From contig CAZPAO010000004.1 in assembly GCA_964584665.1 (NCBI GenBank), forward strand, positions 1 through 64,000: a stretch of 64,000 nt of DNA, written 5' to 3'. The stretch comes from DASUBN01 sp964584665 (GTDB lineage Bacteria; Pseudomonadota; Gammaproteobacteria; Natronospirales; REEB76). The notes under the pieces were generated by a model that was given only the letters and a program-made list of their open reading frames with translations, did not search any database and was not told the origin of the DNA. Positions 47,310-56,340 of the stretch are shown in pieces. The stretch's first letter is position 1, and each line of letters opens with the position of its first letter. Position numbers and translations under genes: made by a program.

Positions 47310-49921
47310 GCGAGACGATGCAGGAGAGTTACCAGCCGGCTCACGTGGAAGCCGAGGCCCGCGCCCTGTGGGAACGGTCGGGTGCGGACCGCGCCCGCGA
47401 GGATGCCCTGGGCGAGAAATACTACTGCCTGTGCATGCTGCCCTATCCTTCGGGCCGCCTGCACATGGGCCACGTGCGCAACTACACCATCGGCGACGTG
47501 ATCACCCGCTACCAGCGCATGAACGGGCGCAACGTGCTGCAGCCCATGGGCTGGGACGCCTTCGGCCTGCCGGCTGAGAACGCCGCCATCAAGAACAAGG
47601 TGCCGCCCGCCAAGTGGACCTACGACAACATCGACTACATGCGCATGCAGCTGAAGTCGCTGGGCTTCGCCATCGACTGGGAACGAGAGGTGGCCACCTG
47701 CCATCCCAAGTACTACAAGTGGAACCAGTGGCTGTTCCTGCGCATGCTGGAGAAGGGCATCGCCTACAAGAAGACCGGCACCGTGAACTGGGACCCGGTG
47801 GACCAGACCGTGCTCGCCAACGAGCAGGTCATCGACGGACGCGGCTGGCGCACCGGCGCGCTGGTGGAGAAGCGCGAGATACCGATGTACTACCTCAAGA
47901 TCACCGACTACGCCGACGAACTCCTGGGCGCGCTGGATAAGCTGCCGGGTTGGCCGGAGCGGGTCAAGACCATGCAGGCCAACTGGATCGGCAAGAGCGT
48001 GGGCGTGGAGATCGGCTTCCCCTATGATCACCAGGGTTCGGACGGCGTGCTCAAGGTGTTCACCACACGTGCCGACACCCTGATGGGCGCCACCTACGTG
48101 GCGGTGGCCGCGGAGCATCCGCTGGCGGCCAAGGCTGCCGCGCTCGATCCCAAGGTCGCCGCTTTCGTGGAGGAGTGCCGCAAGGGCGGCGTCACCGAAG
48201 CGGAACTCGCGACCCAGGAGAAGAAGGGCGTGCCGACCGCGCTCACGGTCAAGCACCCGCTCACGGGGGCAGCGTTGCCGGTATGGGTCGCCAACTACGT
48301 GCTCATGGCCTATGGCGAGGGCGCGGTGATGGCGGTGCCAGCCCATGACGAGCGCGACTTCGAGTTCGCCACGAAATATGACCTGCCCATACGGGTGGTG
48401 GTCCGGGCGAAGGACGGCCAGGCGGTCCAACCCGGCTCGCTCGCCGACCTGCTGATCGCCAAGGATGGGGTGCTGTGCAACTCCGGCAAGTACGACGGCC
48501 TCGGCTTCGGGGCGGGCGTGGATGCCATCGCCGCGGACCTGGCCGCCAAGGGGCTCGGCCAGAAACGGGTGCAGTACCGCCTGCGCGACTGGGGCATCTC
48601 GCGCCAGCGCTACTGGGGCTGCCCGATCCCGCTCATCCACTGCGACGGCTGCGGCGACGTGCCGGTGCCGGATGCGGACCTGCCGGTGGTGCTGCCGGAG
48701 GACCTCGCGCCGGACGGCAGCGGCAACCCGCTCAACAAGTACAAGCCCTTCGTGGAGTGCGCCTGTCCGAAATGCGGCAAGCCGGCGCGCCGCGAGACCG
48801 ACACCATGGACACCTTCGTGGACTCGTCCTGGTACTTCATGCGCTACGCCTGCCGCGACGAAGATGCGGCCATGGTGGACCAGCGCGTCAACGACTGGCT
48901 GCCGGTGGACCAGTACATCGGCGGCATCGAGCACGCCATCCTGCACCTCCTGTACTCGCGCTTCTGGACCAAGGTCATGCGCGACATGGGGCTGTTGAAG
49001 TTCGACGAACCCTTCACCAACCTGCTGACCCAGGGCATGGTGTTGAACCACATCTTCCTGCGCAAGGGCGCAGCGGGCAGCCTCACCTACTACAGCCCGG
49101 ACGAGGTGGAGTTGCAGCACGATGTGGACGGCCGCGTGAGCGGCGCCATCCTCAAGGCCGACGGCAAGCCGGTGCAGTATGACGGGCTCGGCACCATGTC
49201 CAAGTCCAAGAACAACGGCGTCGACCCGCAGATGCTGGTGGAGAAGTACGGCGCGGACACCGTCCGCCTGTTCATGATGTTCGCGGCGCCGCCGGAACTC
49301 ACGCTCGAGTGGTCCGAGAGCGGCGTGGAAGGTGCGCAGCGCTTCCTGAAACGGCTGTGGAAGGCCGTGGCCGAGCACCGGGCGGCGGGCGGCGCTCCGG
49401 CGCTGGATAGCGCGGCGCTCGATGAAGGCCAGCGGACCCTGCGCCGTCAGCTGCACGAGGCCCTCGCCAAGGTGGGGGACGACATCGGCCGCCGCTATAC
49501 CTTCAACACCGCCATCGCCGCGGTGATGGAGCTGTTGAACGCGGTGACCCGCGCCGCAGGCACGGGACCCCAGGACCAGGCGGTGCGCCAGGAGGCCCTG
49601 GAGGGCATCGTGCTGATGCTCGCGCCCATCGTGCCCCATGTCGCCGAGAGCCTATGGCGTGGCCTGGGCCGGGAGGGCTCGGTCATGGCCCAGCGCTGGC
49701 CTGCGCCGGACCCGTCGGCCCTCAAGCGGGACACCCTGGAACTCGTGGTGCAGGTGAACGGCAAGCTGCGGGGCAAGATCCGGGTGCCGGCGACTGCGAC
49801 CCGGGAAGACATAGAAAAGGCCGCCCTCACGGAACCTTCCGTGCTGCCCTTCGTCCAAGGCAAGGATGTGAAGAAGGTCGTGGTGGTACCGGGCAAGCTC
49901 GTGAACGTGGTGGCTGCGTGA
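47306..49921 (+). CDS. leuS: Leucyl-tRNA synthetase
   Basis: Class I aminoacyl-tRNA synthetase of 871 residues (E. coli 860). The HIGH-equivalent PYPSGRLHMGHVRNY lies near 48-62. The CP1 editing domain (about 225-420) contains TTRADTLMGATY. The KMSKS loop MSKSKNNGVDP is near 631-641, and the anticodon-binding and C-terminal domains follow. The start is GTG 47306, overlapping the preceding stop (GTGA). The TGA overlaps the lptE GTG, giving the typical leuS-lptE coupling. Confidence 0.98.
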   Translation: MSETMQESYQPAHVEAEARALWERSGADRAREDALGEKYYCLCMLPYPSGRLHMGHVRNYTIGDVITRYQRMNGRNVLQPMGWDAFGLPAENAAIKNKVPPAKWTYDNIDYMRMQLKSLGFAIDWEREVATCHPKYYKWNQWLFLRMLEKGIAYKKTGTVNWDPVDQTVLANEQVIDGRGWRTGALVEKREIPMYYLKITDYADELLGALDKLPGWPERVKTMQANWIGKSVGVEIGFPYDHQGSDGVLKVFTTRADTLMGATYVAVAAEHPLAAKAAALDPKVAAFVEECRKGGVTEAELATQEKKGVPTALTVKHPLTGAALPVWVANYVLMAYGEGAVMAVPAHDERDFEFATKYDLPIRVVVRAKDGQAVQPGSLADLLIAKDGVLCNSGKYDGLGFGAGVDAIAADLAAKGLGQKRVQYRLRDWGISRQRYWGCPIPLIHCDGCGDVPVPDADLPVVLPEDLAPDGSGNPLNKYKPFVECACPKCGKPARRETDTMDTFVDSSWYFMRYACRDEDAAMVDQRVNDWLPVDQYIGGIEHAILHLLYSRFWTKVMRDMGLLKFDEPFTNLLTQGMVLNHIFLRKGAAGSLTYYSPDEVELQHDVDGRVSGAILKADGKPVQYDGLGTMSKSKNNGVDPQMLVEKYGADTVRLFMMFAAPPELTLEWSESGVEGAQRFLKRLWKAVAEHRAAGGAPALDSAALDEGQRTLRRQLHEALAKVGDDIGRRYTFNTAIAAVMELLNAVTRAAGTGPQDQAVRQEALEGIVLMLAPIVPHVAESLWRGLGREGSVMAQRWPAPDPSALKRDTLELVVQVNGKLRGKIRVPATATREDIEKAALTEPSVLPFVQGKDVKKVVVVPGKLVNVVAA

Positions 49922-50523
49922 GAGTCTCCACGCCTGCAGCTCTCCTGCTCATGGTGCTGTTGACGGCCTGTGGCTTCCACCTGCGCCAGGCGCCGGACCT
50001 GCCGCCGCAGATGCAGCGCATCTACATCGCGGCCCCCGGCGGGAACGGGGACTTGCTGCGGGAGCTGCGCCGGGGCCTGGCGTCGGACGATACCGAGGTG
50101 ACGACGGACCCCACCGGGGCCACCACCACCTTGAGCATCATCAACGTCTCGCATGAGAACCGGCCGATCGCCATCGACCGGCGCGGCGTGGCGCTGGAGT
50201 ACGAGCTGATCACACGGGTGGAGTTCGCGATGACGGTGGACAATGTGACGGTGATTCAGCCGCAGATCGTGACCCTGACCCGCAACTATGCCTACAGCAA
50301 TTCCAACGCCATCACCAACGAGGAGCAGGAAGACAACTTGAACAAGGCCATCGCCAAGGATGTCTCCCAGTTCATCATCTTCAGGGTGGTGGCCGCTGCC
50401 AAGAACGTGGCCCCGGTCTACTCCTTCCCCGGCGCTTCCACCCATGCTGCGCCGGCCCTGGCCTCGCCGTCGCCCGCTACGCTCGCGGTGCCGGCACCTG
50501 CAAGCGCGCCGCCGCCGGTGTAA
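49918..50523 (+). CDS. lptE: LPS-assembly lipoprotein LptE
   Basis: Outer-membrane lipoprotein that plugs and matures LptD during LPS insertion. The protein is 201 residues from GTG 49918. A lipoprotein signal ends in the lipobox LLTAC with Cys18, followed by GFHLRQAPDLPPQMQRIYI, the usual LptE start. A Pro/Ala-rich tail of about 30 residues (after VAPVYSFPG) is longer than in E. coli. It lies between leuS and, normally, holA, but here four metal-uptake genes separate it from holA. Confidence 0.92.
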   Translation: MRVSTPAALLLMVLLTACGFHLRQAPDLPPQMQRIYIAAPGGNGDLLRELRRGLASDDTEVTTDPTGATTTLSIINVSHENRPIAIDRRGVALEYELITRVEFAMTVDNVTVIQPQIVTLTRNYAYSNSNAITNEEQEDNLNKAIAKDVSQFIIFRVVAAAKNVAPVYSFPGASTHAAPALASPSPATLAVPAPASAPPPV

Positions 50524-50533
50524 CATCGCCCCC

Positions 50534-50857
50534 ATGAACCGGAACCTGAATCCCCACCGTCTCGGCCGCATCGCGCAGCGACTGCGCGGGCTGTGGTTGG
50601 CGGTGATGTTCCTGTTCCTGGCGGTGCAGCTCGGCCTGCCGGCGCACCAGGCGAGCCATCCGATCGGGCAATCGGACCTGACTTGCGGCTACTGCATGCT
50701 GGGTGCCCATTCACCCGGCCTGCCGGGCTTGGCTTCCCTTTCGCTTCCTCCCGCGGCGCCCATCGAAGCGCCGCGGTCCGTCCTCGTCCGGCCCGCCGAA
50801 GCGGGCATCCTCCGTCAGCCCTCCAGCCGCGCACCACCCTCCGTCGTCCACGCCTGA
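50534..50857 (+). CDS. Small membrane or secreted protein with CxxC motif, DUF2946-like
   Basis: This 107-residue protein has a hydrophobic segment at about 17-36 (LWLAVMFLFLAVQLGLPAH), which may be a signal anchor. It is followed by HQASH and a conserved-looking DLTCGYCMLGAHSPGLPG at about 48-65. The CxxC plus nearby histidines resembles DUF2946-type proteins that neighbour copper or zinc genes. The C-terminal half is Pro/Ala-rich. The ATG is 10 bases after lptE, and the gene precedes the outer-membrane and metal-binding proteins, so metal sensing or handling is a reasonable guess. The function is unproven. Confidence 0.65.
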   Translation: MNRNLNPHRLGRIAQRLRGLWLAVMFLFLAVQLGLPAHQASHPIGQSDLTCGYCMLGAHSPGLPGLASLSLPPAAPIEAPRSVLVRPAEAGILRQPSSRAPPSVVHA

Positions 50858-50929
50858 GTTCCCTTGAGGACGTCCGCGCCGCTCGATGAGCGACGCGGAT
50901 CGCGTCGACATCCATGACGGAGAAATACC

Positions 50930-52162
50930 ATGCGTATCAGATCATCCATCGCGTTCGCGTTCGGCCTGGCCGCGTGCGGCGCGGCCCAGGCCGCGCCCCA
51001 GACCGGGGGCAACGCCTTCAACCCTGGCGTGAGCCTGGTGCTGAACGGCACCTGGGCGAGCTACCCCACCGAGGCCGGGCACCGGCAGATGCCGGGCTTC
51101 ATGCTGGGCGAGGACGCAGGCCTGCCGCCCCAGGGCTTCGGCCTGGGCGAGTCGGAACTGGACCTCGCCTCCAACTTCGACAACCTGTTCACGGGCTTCG
51201 GCGCCATCTCCTTCCATGAGAGCCACGGCGAGGACACGGCGGAGGTGGAGCTGGCTTACCTGCAGACCATCGCCATGCCCTACGGCCTGCAGATGACCGC
51301 CGGCAAGTTCTTCTCCGCCTTCGGTTACCAGAACGCACGCCATGCCCACGTCTGGGACTTCGTGGACCAGCCCTTGGTGTACGAGGCCTTCCTCAACACC
51401 CAGTACAGCGACCCCGGCGTGCAGGCCACCTGGCTCGCGCCCACCGACACATACCTCCTGTTCGGCGCCGAGGCCTTCAGCGGCGACCACTATCCAGCAG
51501 GCGGTGCCGGCCACAGCGGCAACGGCGCGAGTTCCTTGTTCATGAAGATGAGCCAGGATGTGGGCGACAGCAGCACCTGGTTCGCCGGCCTGTCCTACCT
51601 CTCGGCCCGCTCGGTGAACCGGCCTTCGCTGGGGAGCCAGGATCCGGACTTCTCGGATGCGAGCCAGCTGGACGGCCCGGTGTTCACCGGCACCTCCGAC
51701 ATCGCCGGGGCAGACTTCGTCTGGAAGTGGGCGCCCCACGGCAACTTCTATGAGAAGAACTTCGTGTTCCAGGCGGAATACCTGCACCGCAGCGAGAAGG
51801 GCAGTGTCTCCGCCAACCCCTGCCCGGTCGGGAGCGCCTGCACCGGCGGGAGCGCCTATTCCGGCAACGCATCGGGCTGGTACGTGCAGGGCGCATACCA
51901 GTGGATGCCGCAATGGCGTTTCGGCCTGCGCTACGACCGCATGAGCAGCGACAACACCGTCGCCGGTCTGTACCAGCCGGCACAGCTCCTCGGCAATGCG
52001 TTCACGCCGCACCGGGAGAGCGCCATGATCGACTTCTCCAACTCCGAGTTCAGCCGCATCCGGCTGCAGTTCAACCGCGATGAATCGGGCCTGAAGCCCG
52101 CCAACGAGGTGATGCTGCAGTACATCGTGGCCATGGGCGCCCATCCGGCGCACACGTTCTGA
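50930..52162 (+). CDS. Outer-membrane beta-barrel protein linked to metal uptake
   Basis: This 410-residue protein has a clear signal peptide (cleavage after AAQA, about residue 21). It has no TonB box or plug-like N-terminus that I can see, and alternating aromatic beta-strand patterns run throughout (LDLASNFDNLFTGFGAI, FVFQAEYLHRSEKG, WYVQGAYQWMP). The C-terminal residue is Phe, as expected for BAM-dependent barrels. HAHVWDF and similar His clusters could bind metal. It is followed after 21 bases by the periplasmic metal-binding protein, suggesting a porin that admits zinc or manganese. Confidence 0.75.
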   Translation: MRIRSSIAFAFGLAACGAAQAAPQTGGNAFNPGVSLVLNGTWASYPTEAGHRQMPGFMLGEDAGLPPQGFGLGESELDLASNFDNLFTGFGAISFHESHGEDTAEVELAYLQTIAMPYGLQMTAGKFFSAFGYQNARHAHVWDFVDQPLVYEAFLNTQYSDPGVQATWLAPTDTYLLFGAEAFSGDHYPAGGAGHSGNGASSLFMKMSQDVGDSSTWFAGLSYLSARSVNRPSLGSQDPDFSDASQLDGPVFTGTSDIAGADFVWKWAPHGNFYEKNFVFQAEYLHRSEKGSVSANPCPVGSACTGGSAYSGNASGWYVQGAYQWMPQWRFGLRYDRMSSDNTVAGLYQPAQLLGNAFTPHRESAMIDFSNSEFSRIRLQFNRDESGLKPANEVMLQYIVAMGAHPAHTF

Positions 52163-52183
52163 TTTCCAACGAGGATCGCAAAC

Positions 52184-53092
52184 ATGAAATCTCTTAGATA
52201 CCTGATACTGGCGCTGGTGCTGCCGTTCTCGGCCCCGGCTTTCGCCGACCTCAACGCCTTCTCCTGCGAGCCCCACTGGACGTCCCTGCTCGCGGAAGTG
52301 GGCGGCAGCCACGTCAGCGTGACCACCGCCAGCGGCGCCTTCAACGACCCGCACTTCATCCAGGCGCGCCCCAGCCTCATCTCCGCCATGCGCAAGGCCG
52401 ACCTCGTGGTCTGCAACGGCGCGGACCTGGAAGTGGGCTGGCTGCCGGTGCTGATGCAGCAGGGCGCCCGCGACACGGTGCAGCCGGGCCAGCCCGGCTT
52501 CCTGGACGCCTCCCAGTCGGTGCAGCTGCTGCAGGTGCCGACCAGCGTCGACCGCGCCCAGGGCGACATCCATCCCTACGGCAACCCTCACTTCCAGACC
52601 GATCCGCGCAACATCGGAGCGGTGGCGGGGGAACTGGCGAAGCGCCTGGCCCAGCTCGACCCCTCCAACGCGGCGGACTACCAGAAGCGTTACGCGGACT
52701 TCAAAGGCCGCTGGGACGCGGCACTCGCCAAGTGGCAGCAAGAGGCGACGCCCCTGAAGGGCATGAAAGTGATCGCCTACCACGACGGCTGGGTCTACAT
52801 GCAGAACTGGCTGGGGATAGATGCGGTCGGCTTCCTGGAACCGAAGCCTGGCATCCCGCCTAGCCCGAGCCATCTCGCCGAACTCCTCGCCAAGATCAAG
52901 GGTGAGGGCGTGGCCGGCATCATCTACACGCCATATGAAGACGAACAGGCACCGGAGTGGCTGGCCGATCGCGGCGGCATCCCGAAGGCCGTGATCCCCG
53001 ACACCGTGGGCGCCGACAACGACAAGGACCTGTTCCAGTTCTACGACCTGATGCTCGCCCAGCTCCTCAAGCTGCATGGAGGCGGGAAATGA
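52184..53092 (+). CDS. Metal ABC transporter periplasmic binding protein (ZnuA/cluster 9 family)
   Basis: Periplasmic solute-binding protein of 302 residues with a signal peptide cleaved near residue 21-22 (APAFA-DLN). Candidate metal ligands are His57 in FNDPHF, the histidines in DIHPYGNPHFQ (about 128-137), a later histidine in YHDGW and an aspartate near the C-terminus. This matches zinc/manganese-specific cluster A-I proteins, although it has no His-rich loop like that of ZnuA. The stop overlaps the permease start by four bases (ATGA). Confidence 0.87.
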   Translation: MKSLRYLILALVLPFSAPAFADLNAFSCEPHWTSLLAEVGGSHVSVTTASGAFNDPHFIQARPSLISAMRKADLVVCNGADLEVGWLPVLMQQGARDTVQPGQPGFLDASQSVQLLQVPTSVDRAQGDIHPYGNPHFQTDPRNIGAVAGELAKRLAQLDPSNAADYQKRYADFKGRWDAALAKWQQEATPLKGMKVIAYHDGWVYMQNWLGIDAVGFLEPKPGIPPSPSHLAELLAKIKGEGVAGIIYTPYEDEQAPEWLADRGGIPKAVIPDTVGADNDKDLFQFYDLMLAQLLKLHGGGK

Positions 53093-53871
53093 GCTTCGAC
53101 CTCTCGACCCTCTCCATCGTCGGGCCGGCCCTCGTCGCCGGCGTGCTGGTGCTCGTCACCCACGTGCCCATGGGCCGTGAAGTGCTGAACAAGGGCATCA
53201 TCTTCATCGACCTCGCCATCGCCCAGGTGGCGGGCTTGGGCGTCATCGCCGCCGGCATGCTGCACTGGGGCGGTGATGGCGGTTGGGGCGTGCAGGTGGC
53301 GGCGGGCGTCGCAGCGCTGCTGGGCGCGCTCCTGCTCACCTGGACCGAGAGGAAGTTCCCCGAGGTTCAGGAGGCGCTCATCGGTGGTCTGTTCGCGCTG
53401 GCCGCCACCGGCAGCATCCTCCTGCTCTCGGACAATCCCGAGGGCGGCGAGCACCTGAAGGACCTCCTGGTGGGCCAGATCCTGTGGGTGAGCCTGAAGA
53501 GCCTGATCCCGGTGGCGGTGCTGTACGCGCTGATCCTCGGCGCCTGGTTCGGCCTCGGCAAGCGCCTCGGCCGCATCGGCTTCTACGTGCTGTTCGCCCT
53601 GGCGGTCACCGCCTCGGTGCAGCTCGTCGGCGTGTACCTGGTGTTCGCCAGCCTCATCATGCCGGCCCTGGGTGCCCGCGGCCTGCCGGAGAAACGCGGT
53701 CTGGCCGTGGCTTTCGGCATCGGCGTTGTGGCCTACGCGGCGGGCCTGGTGCTTTCCACGGTCTTCGACCTGCCGAGCGGCGCGCTCATCGTCTGGTGCC
53801 TGGCGCTCTGCGCTATCATCGTGGCCATCTTGCGCAAGACCATGGGTGGACCGCGTGAAGTCAGGGCCTGA
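53089..53871 (+). CDS. Metal ABC transporter permease (ABC-3 family)
   Basis: Inner-membrane permease of 260 residues with about seven to eight hydrophobic segments. The family motif is seen in DLAIAQVAGLGVIAAG near 42-57 and in LVGVYLVFASLIMPALGAR near 181-199. It partners the upstream binding protein for Zn2+ or Mn2+ import. No ABC ATPase gene is adjacent on either side: the next gene is holA, which overlaps its 3' end by 17 bases. The ATPase must be encoded elsewhere or shared with another system. Confidence 0.87.
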   Translation: MSFDLSTLSIVGPALVAGVLVLVTHVPMGREVLNKGIIFIDLAIAQVAGLGVIAAGMLHWGGDGGWGVQVAAGVAALLGALLLTWTERKFPEVQEALIGGLFALAATGSILLLSDNPEGGEHLKDLLVGQILWVSLKSLIPVAVLYALILGAWFGLGKRLGRIGFYVLFALAVTASVQLVGVYLVFASLIMPALGARGLPEKRGLAVAFGIGVVAYAAGLVLSTVFDLPSGALIVWCLALCAIIVAILRKTMGGPREVRA

Positions 53872-54859
53872 CAGGCTGGCATCGCAACTGAAGGGGAACC
53901 TGCCGGCGGTGGTGCTCATCGCCGGCGACGAGCCCCTGCAGCGGGAGGAGAGCGCGGACCTCATCCGCAAGACCGCGCGCGCCCAGGGCTACACCGACCG
54001 CGAGGTGTTCGTGGCGGAGCGGGGCTTCGACTGGAACGGCCTGCTCACCGCCGGTGCCAGCCTCTCGCTGTTCGCTTCCAAGCGCATCATCGAGCTGCGC
54101 CTACCGACGGGGAAGCCCGGCACCCAGGGCGCCGAGGCGCTCGGTACCTACGCCAAGGACCCGGCGCCGGATACGCTGCTGATGGTGATCGCCGAGGACA
54201 AGTTGGAAGGCAACCCGGTCTGGGCCCAGGCGCTGGAACGCGCGGGCCTCATGGTGCAGGTCTGGCCCGTCGCGCCCGCGGAAGTGCCGGCCTGGGTGCG
54301 CCAGCGCCTTAGAGCCAAGGGTTTCGAGGCCACGCCCGACGCGGTGACGCTCATCAGCGGCCGGGTGGAGGGCAATCTGCTGGCCGCGGCCCAGGAAGTG
54401 GACAAGCTCGCGCTCCTGCGCGGGCCCGGCATGCTGGATGCGGAAGCGGTGGCGGAGGCGGTGACGGACAGCGCCCGCTACGACGCCTTCAAGCTGGTGG
54501 ATGCGGCCCTGGCGGGCGACGTGCCGCGCACCGTGCGCGTGCTGGAAGGCCTGCAGGCGGAAGGCGAGGAGCCGGTGATGATCCTGGGGGCGCTCCTGCG
54601 CCAGATCAAGGAACTGGCCTCCCTCTCCATCGAGATCGAGGCGGGTGCGCCCCCGCAGCGGGCCCTGGCCGGCATATGGGAACGGCGCCGCCCCCTGGTG
54701 CAGTCGGCCCTGAAACGCCGCAGGGCCTTGGGGTGGCAGCGGCTCCTGAAGCGCGGGTTGCATGCGGACCGGGTCATGAAAGGCCGCGCCCAGGGGAGCC
54801 CCTGGGACGAACTGCTACAATTGACCACATCGATGGCGGGCGGTAACGCCGGCCGATAG
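53855..54859 (+). CDS. holA: DNA polymerase III subunit delta
   Basis: Delta opens the beta sliding clamp within the clamp loader. The protein is 334 residues from GTG 53855 (E. coli 343), which aligns GPDRLASQLKGNLPAVVLIAGDEPL with the E. coli N-terminus; a GTG at 53846 is an alternative. The degenerate nucleotide-fold segment includes LIAGDEPLQREE, and EGNLLAAAQEVDKLALL near 172 is a strong family signature. It overlaps the metal permease by 17 bases, showing that the metal genes were inserted tightly into the lptE-holA operon. Confidence 0.93.
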   Translation: MKSGPDRLASQLKGNLPAVVLIAGDEPLQREESADLIRKTARAQGYTDREVFVAERGFDWNGLLTAGASLSLFASKRIIELRLPTGKPGTQGAEALGTYAKDPAPDTLLMVIAEDKLEGNPVWAQALERAGLMVQVWPVAPAEVPAWVRQRLRAKGFEATPDAVTLISGRVEGNLLAAAQEVDKLALLRGPGMLDAEAVAEAVTDSARYDAFKLVDAALAGDVPRTVRVLEGLQAEGEEPVMILGALLRQIKELASLSIEIEAGAPPQRALAGIWERRRPLVQSALKRRRALGWQRLLKRGLHADRVMKGRAQGSPWDELLQLTTSMAGGNAGR

Positions 54860-54881
54860 ATTAGGAGTGCCGCGGCAGCGG

Positions 54882-55502
54882 ATGAGAAAGATCGGAATCT
54901 TCGGGGGCAGCTTCGACCCCATCCACTTCGGCCACCTCCGGCCCGCGCTCGAGATCCTCGACGCGCTCTCCCTGGACAGCATGCGTTTCATCCCCTCCGG
55001 CCAGCCGCCTCATCGCGGCGCGCCGGCGGCTTCCGCCGCGCAGCGCCTGGCAATGTTGCGGGCGGCGGTGCGGGACGAGCCGCGTTTCCAGGTGGATGAG
55101 CGGGAGATCAAGACCGCCGCGCCGTCCTACACCGTGGACACGCTCACGGGACTGCGCCGCGAGCACCCCACGGATGCGCTGGTGCTGGTGGTGGGGATGG
55201 ATGCCTTCCTGGGCTTCCCAGGCTGGCACCGCTGGCGCGAGATATTCGCATTGGCCCACGTGGCGGTGGCCCACCGCCCGGGCTGGACGCTGCAGACCGG
55301 CGGCGAGATCGCCGAGGTGTTGCGGGAGCGCAAGGCCGAGGATTTGATCGGGACCGCGGGGCAGGTGCTGCTGCAGCCGGTCACGCAGCTCGAGATCTCC
55401 TCCACCCAGGTGCGGGAGACGCTGGCCCGGGGCGGCGACGTGCGCTACCTCGTGCCCGAGTCGGTACGCGCCTACATACAGGATTCGCATTGCTATGCAT
55501 GA
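54882..55502 (+). CDS. nadD: Nicotinate-nucleotide adenylyltransferase
   Basis: NadD adenylates nicotinate mononucleotide in NAD synthesis. The protein is 206 residues from ATG 54882. The nucleotidyltransferase motif GGSFDPIHFGHLRPA is at about 8-22, and ISSTQVRETLARGGDV near the C-terminus is the ISSTxxR signature. A GTG 15 bases upstream is also in frame, but it sits directly on the only AGGAG and so is a poor start. It lies 22 bases after holA and 9 bases before rsfS. Confidence 0.96.
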   Translation: MRKIGIFGGSFDPIHFGHLRPALEILDALSLDSMRFIPSGQPPHRGAPAASAAQRLAMLRAAVRDEPRFQVDEREIKTAAPSYTVDTLTGLRREHPTDALVLVVGMDAFLGFPGWHRWREIFALAHVAVAHRPGWTLQTGGEIAEVLRERKAEDLIGTAGQVLLQPVTQLEISSTQVRETLARGGDVRYLVPESVRAYIQDSHCYA

Positions 55503-55511
55503 GGTAAGAGC

Positions 55512-55856
55512 ATGAAACCCGAGAAGCTGAAGGACCTGGTGGTGGCCGCCCTGGAGGACATGAAGGGCGTGGACATCCGCGTGCTGGACGTGCGCGGCAT
55601 GACCGCCATCACCGACTTCATGGTGATCGTGAGCGGCACCTCGGACCGTCACGTGAAGTCCCTGGCGCGCAACGCGCTCGACGCAGTGCGCGAGAAGGGC
55701 GTGAAGCCCATGGGCGTGGAAGGCGAGCAGGGTGGCGAATGGGTGCTGGTGGACATCGGCGACGTGGTGCTGCACGTGATGCGCCCGCAGGTGCGCGACT
55801 TCTACAACCTGGAGAAGCTCTGGCTGCCCGACATGAACAAGGCCGCCGGCACCTGA
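55512..55856 (+). CDS. rsfS: Ribosomal silencing factor RsfS
   Basis: RsfS binds L14 and blocks 50S-30S joining when nutrients run low. The protein is 114 residues. Family motifs are ALEDMKGVDIRVLDVR at about 12-27, DFMVIVSGTSDRHVK at about 35-49 and GVEGEQGGEWVLVDIGDVV at about 72-90. The usual nadD-rsfS-rlmH order is kept. GGTAAGAG precedes the ATG. Confidence 0.96.
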   Translation: MKPEKLKDLVVAALEDMKGVDIRVLDVRGMTAITDFMVIVSGTSDRHVKSLARNALDAVREKGVKPMGVEGEQGGEWVLVDIGDVVLHVMRPQVRDFYNLEKLWLPDMNKAAGT

Positions 55857-55869
55857 CGCGCGGCACCCC

Positions 55870-56340
55870 GTGCGCATCCATCTCATCGCCGCCGGCACCA
55901 AGATGCCGTCCTGGATCAGCCAGGGTTTCGACGACTACGCCGGGCGCATGCCGCCCGAGTGCAGGCTCTTGCTGAAGGAGATCCCGCTGGGGGCATCCCG
56001 CGCCGGCGGCGATGCGCGCAAGGCCATGCAGGAGGAGGGCACGAAGATGCTGGCGGCCCTGCCGGAAGGCGCAGGCATCACCGCCCTGGAAGTGCGCGGC
56101 AAGCCGCTCGACACCGAAGCCCTGGCGAAGCTCCTGAACGGCTGGTTGCAGGAGGGCCGCGACCAGGCGCTGCTGGTGGGCGGGCCCGACGGCCTCGCGC
56201 CCGAGTGCAGCGCCAAGGCCAGCCTCAAGTGGTCCCTCTCCCCTCTCACGCTGCCCCATGGCCTGGTGCGGGTGGTGGTGGCGGAACAGTTATATAGAGC
56301 CTGGTCCATCCTCAAGAACCATCCGTACCATCGGGCCTGA
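55870..56340 (+). CDS. rlmH: 23S rRNA pseudouridine-1915 N3-methyltransferase RlmH
   Basis: SPOUT-class methyltransferase acting on helix 69 of 23S rRNA. The protein is 156 residues from GTG 55870. The knot motif is LLVGGPDGLAPE near 98-109, and LSPLTLPHGLVRVVVAEQLY and AWSILKNHPYHR near the end are invariant features. The gene uses the rare codons TTA and AGA in the LYR of this last motif, creating one of several TATATA words. The stop overlaps the maf start (TGATG). Confidence 0.96.
   Translation: MRIHLIAAGTKMPSWISQGFDDYAGRMPPECRLLLKEIPLGASRAGGDARKAMQEEGTKMLAALPEGAGITALEVRGKPLDTEALAKLLNGWLQEGRDQALLVGGPDGLAPECSAKASLKWSLSPLTLPHGLVRVVVAEQLYRAWSILKNHPYHRA

Noticed and set aside
50524..50930. 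Zur-binding site for the metal-uptake genes
   Set aside because: Only a TAACAT half-site near 50521 was seen; there is no palindrome resembling known Zur boxes.
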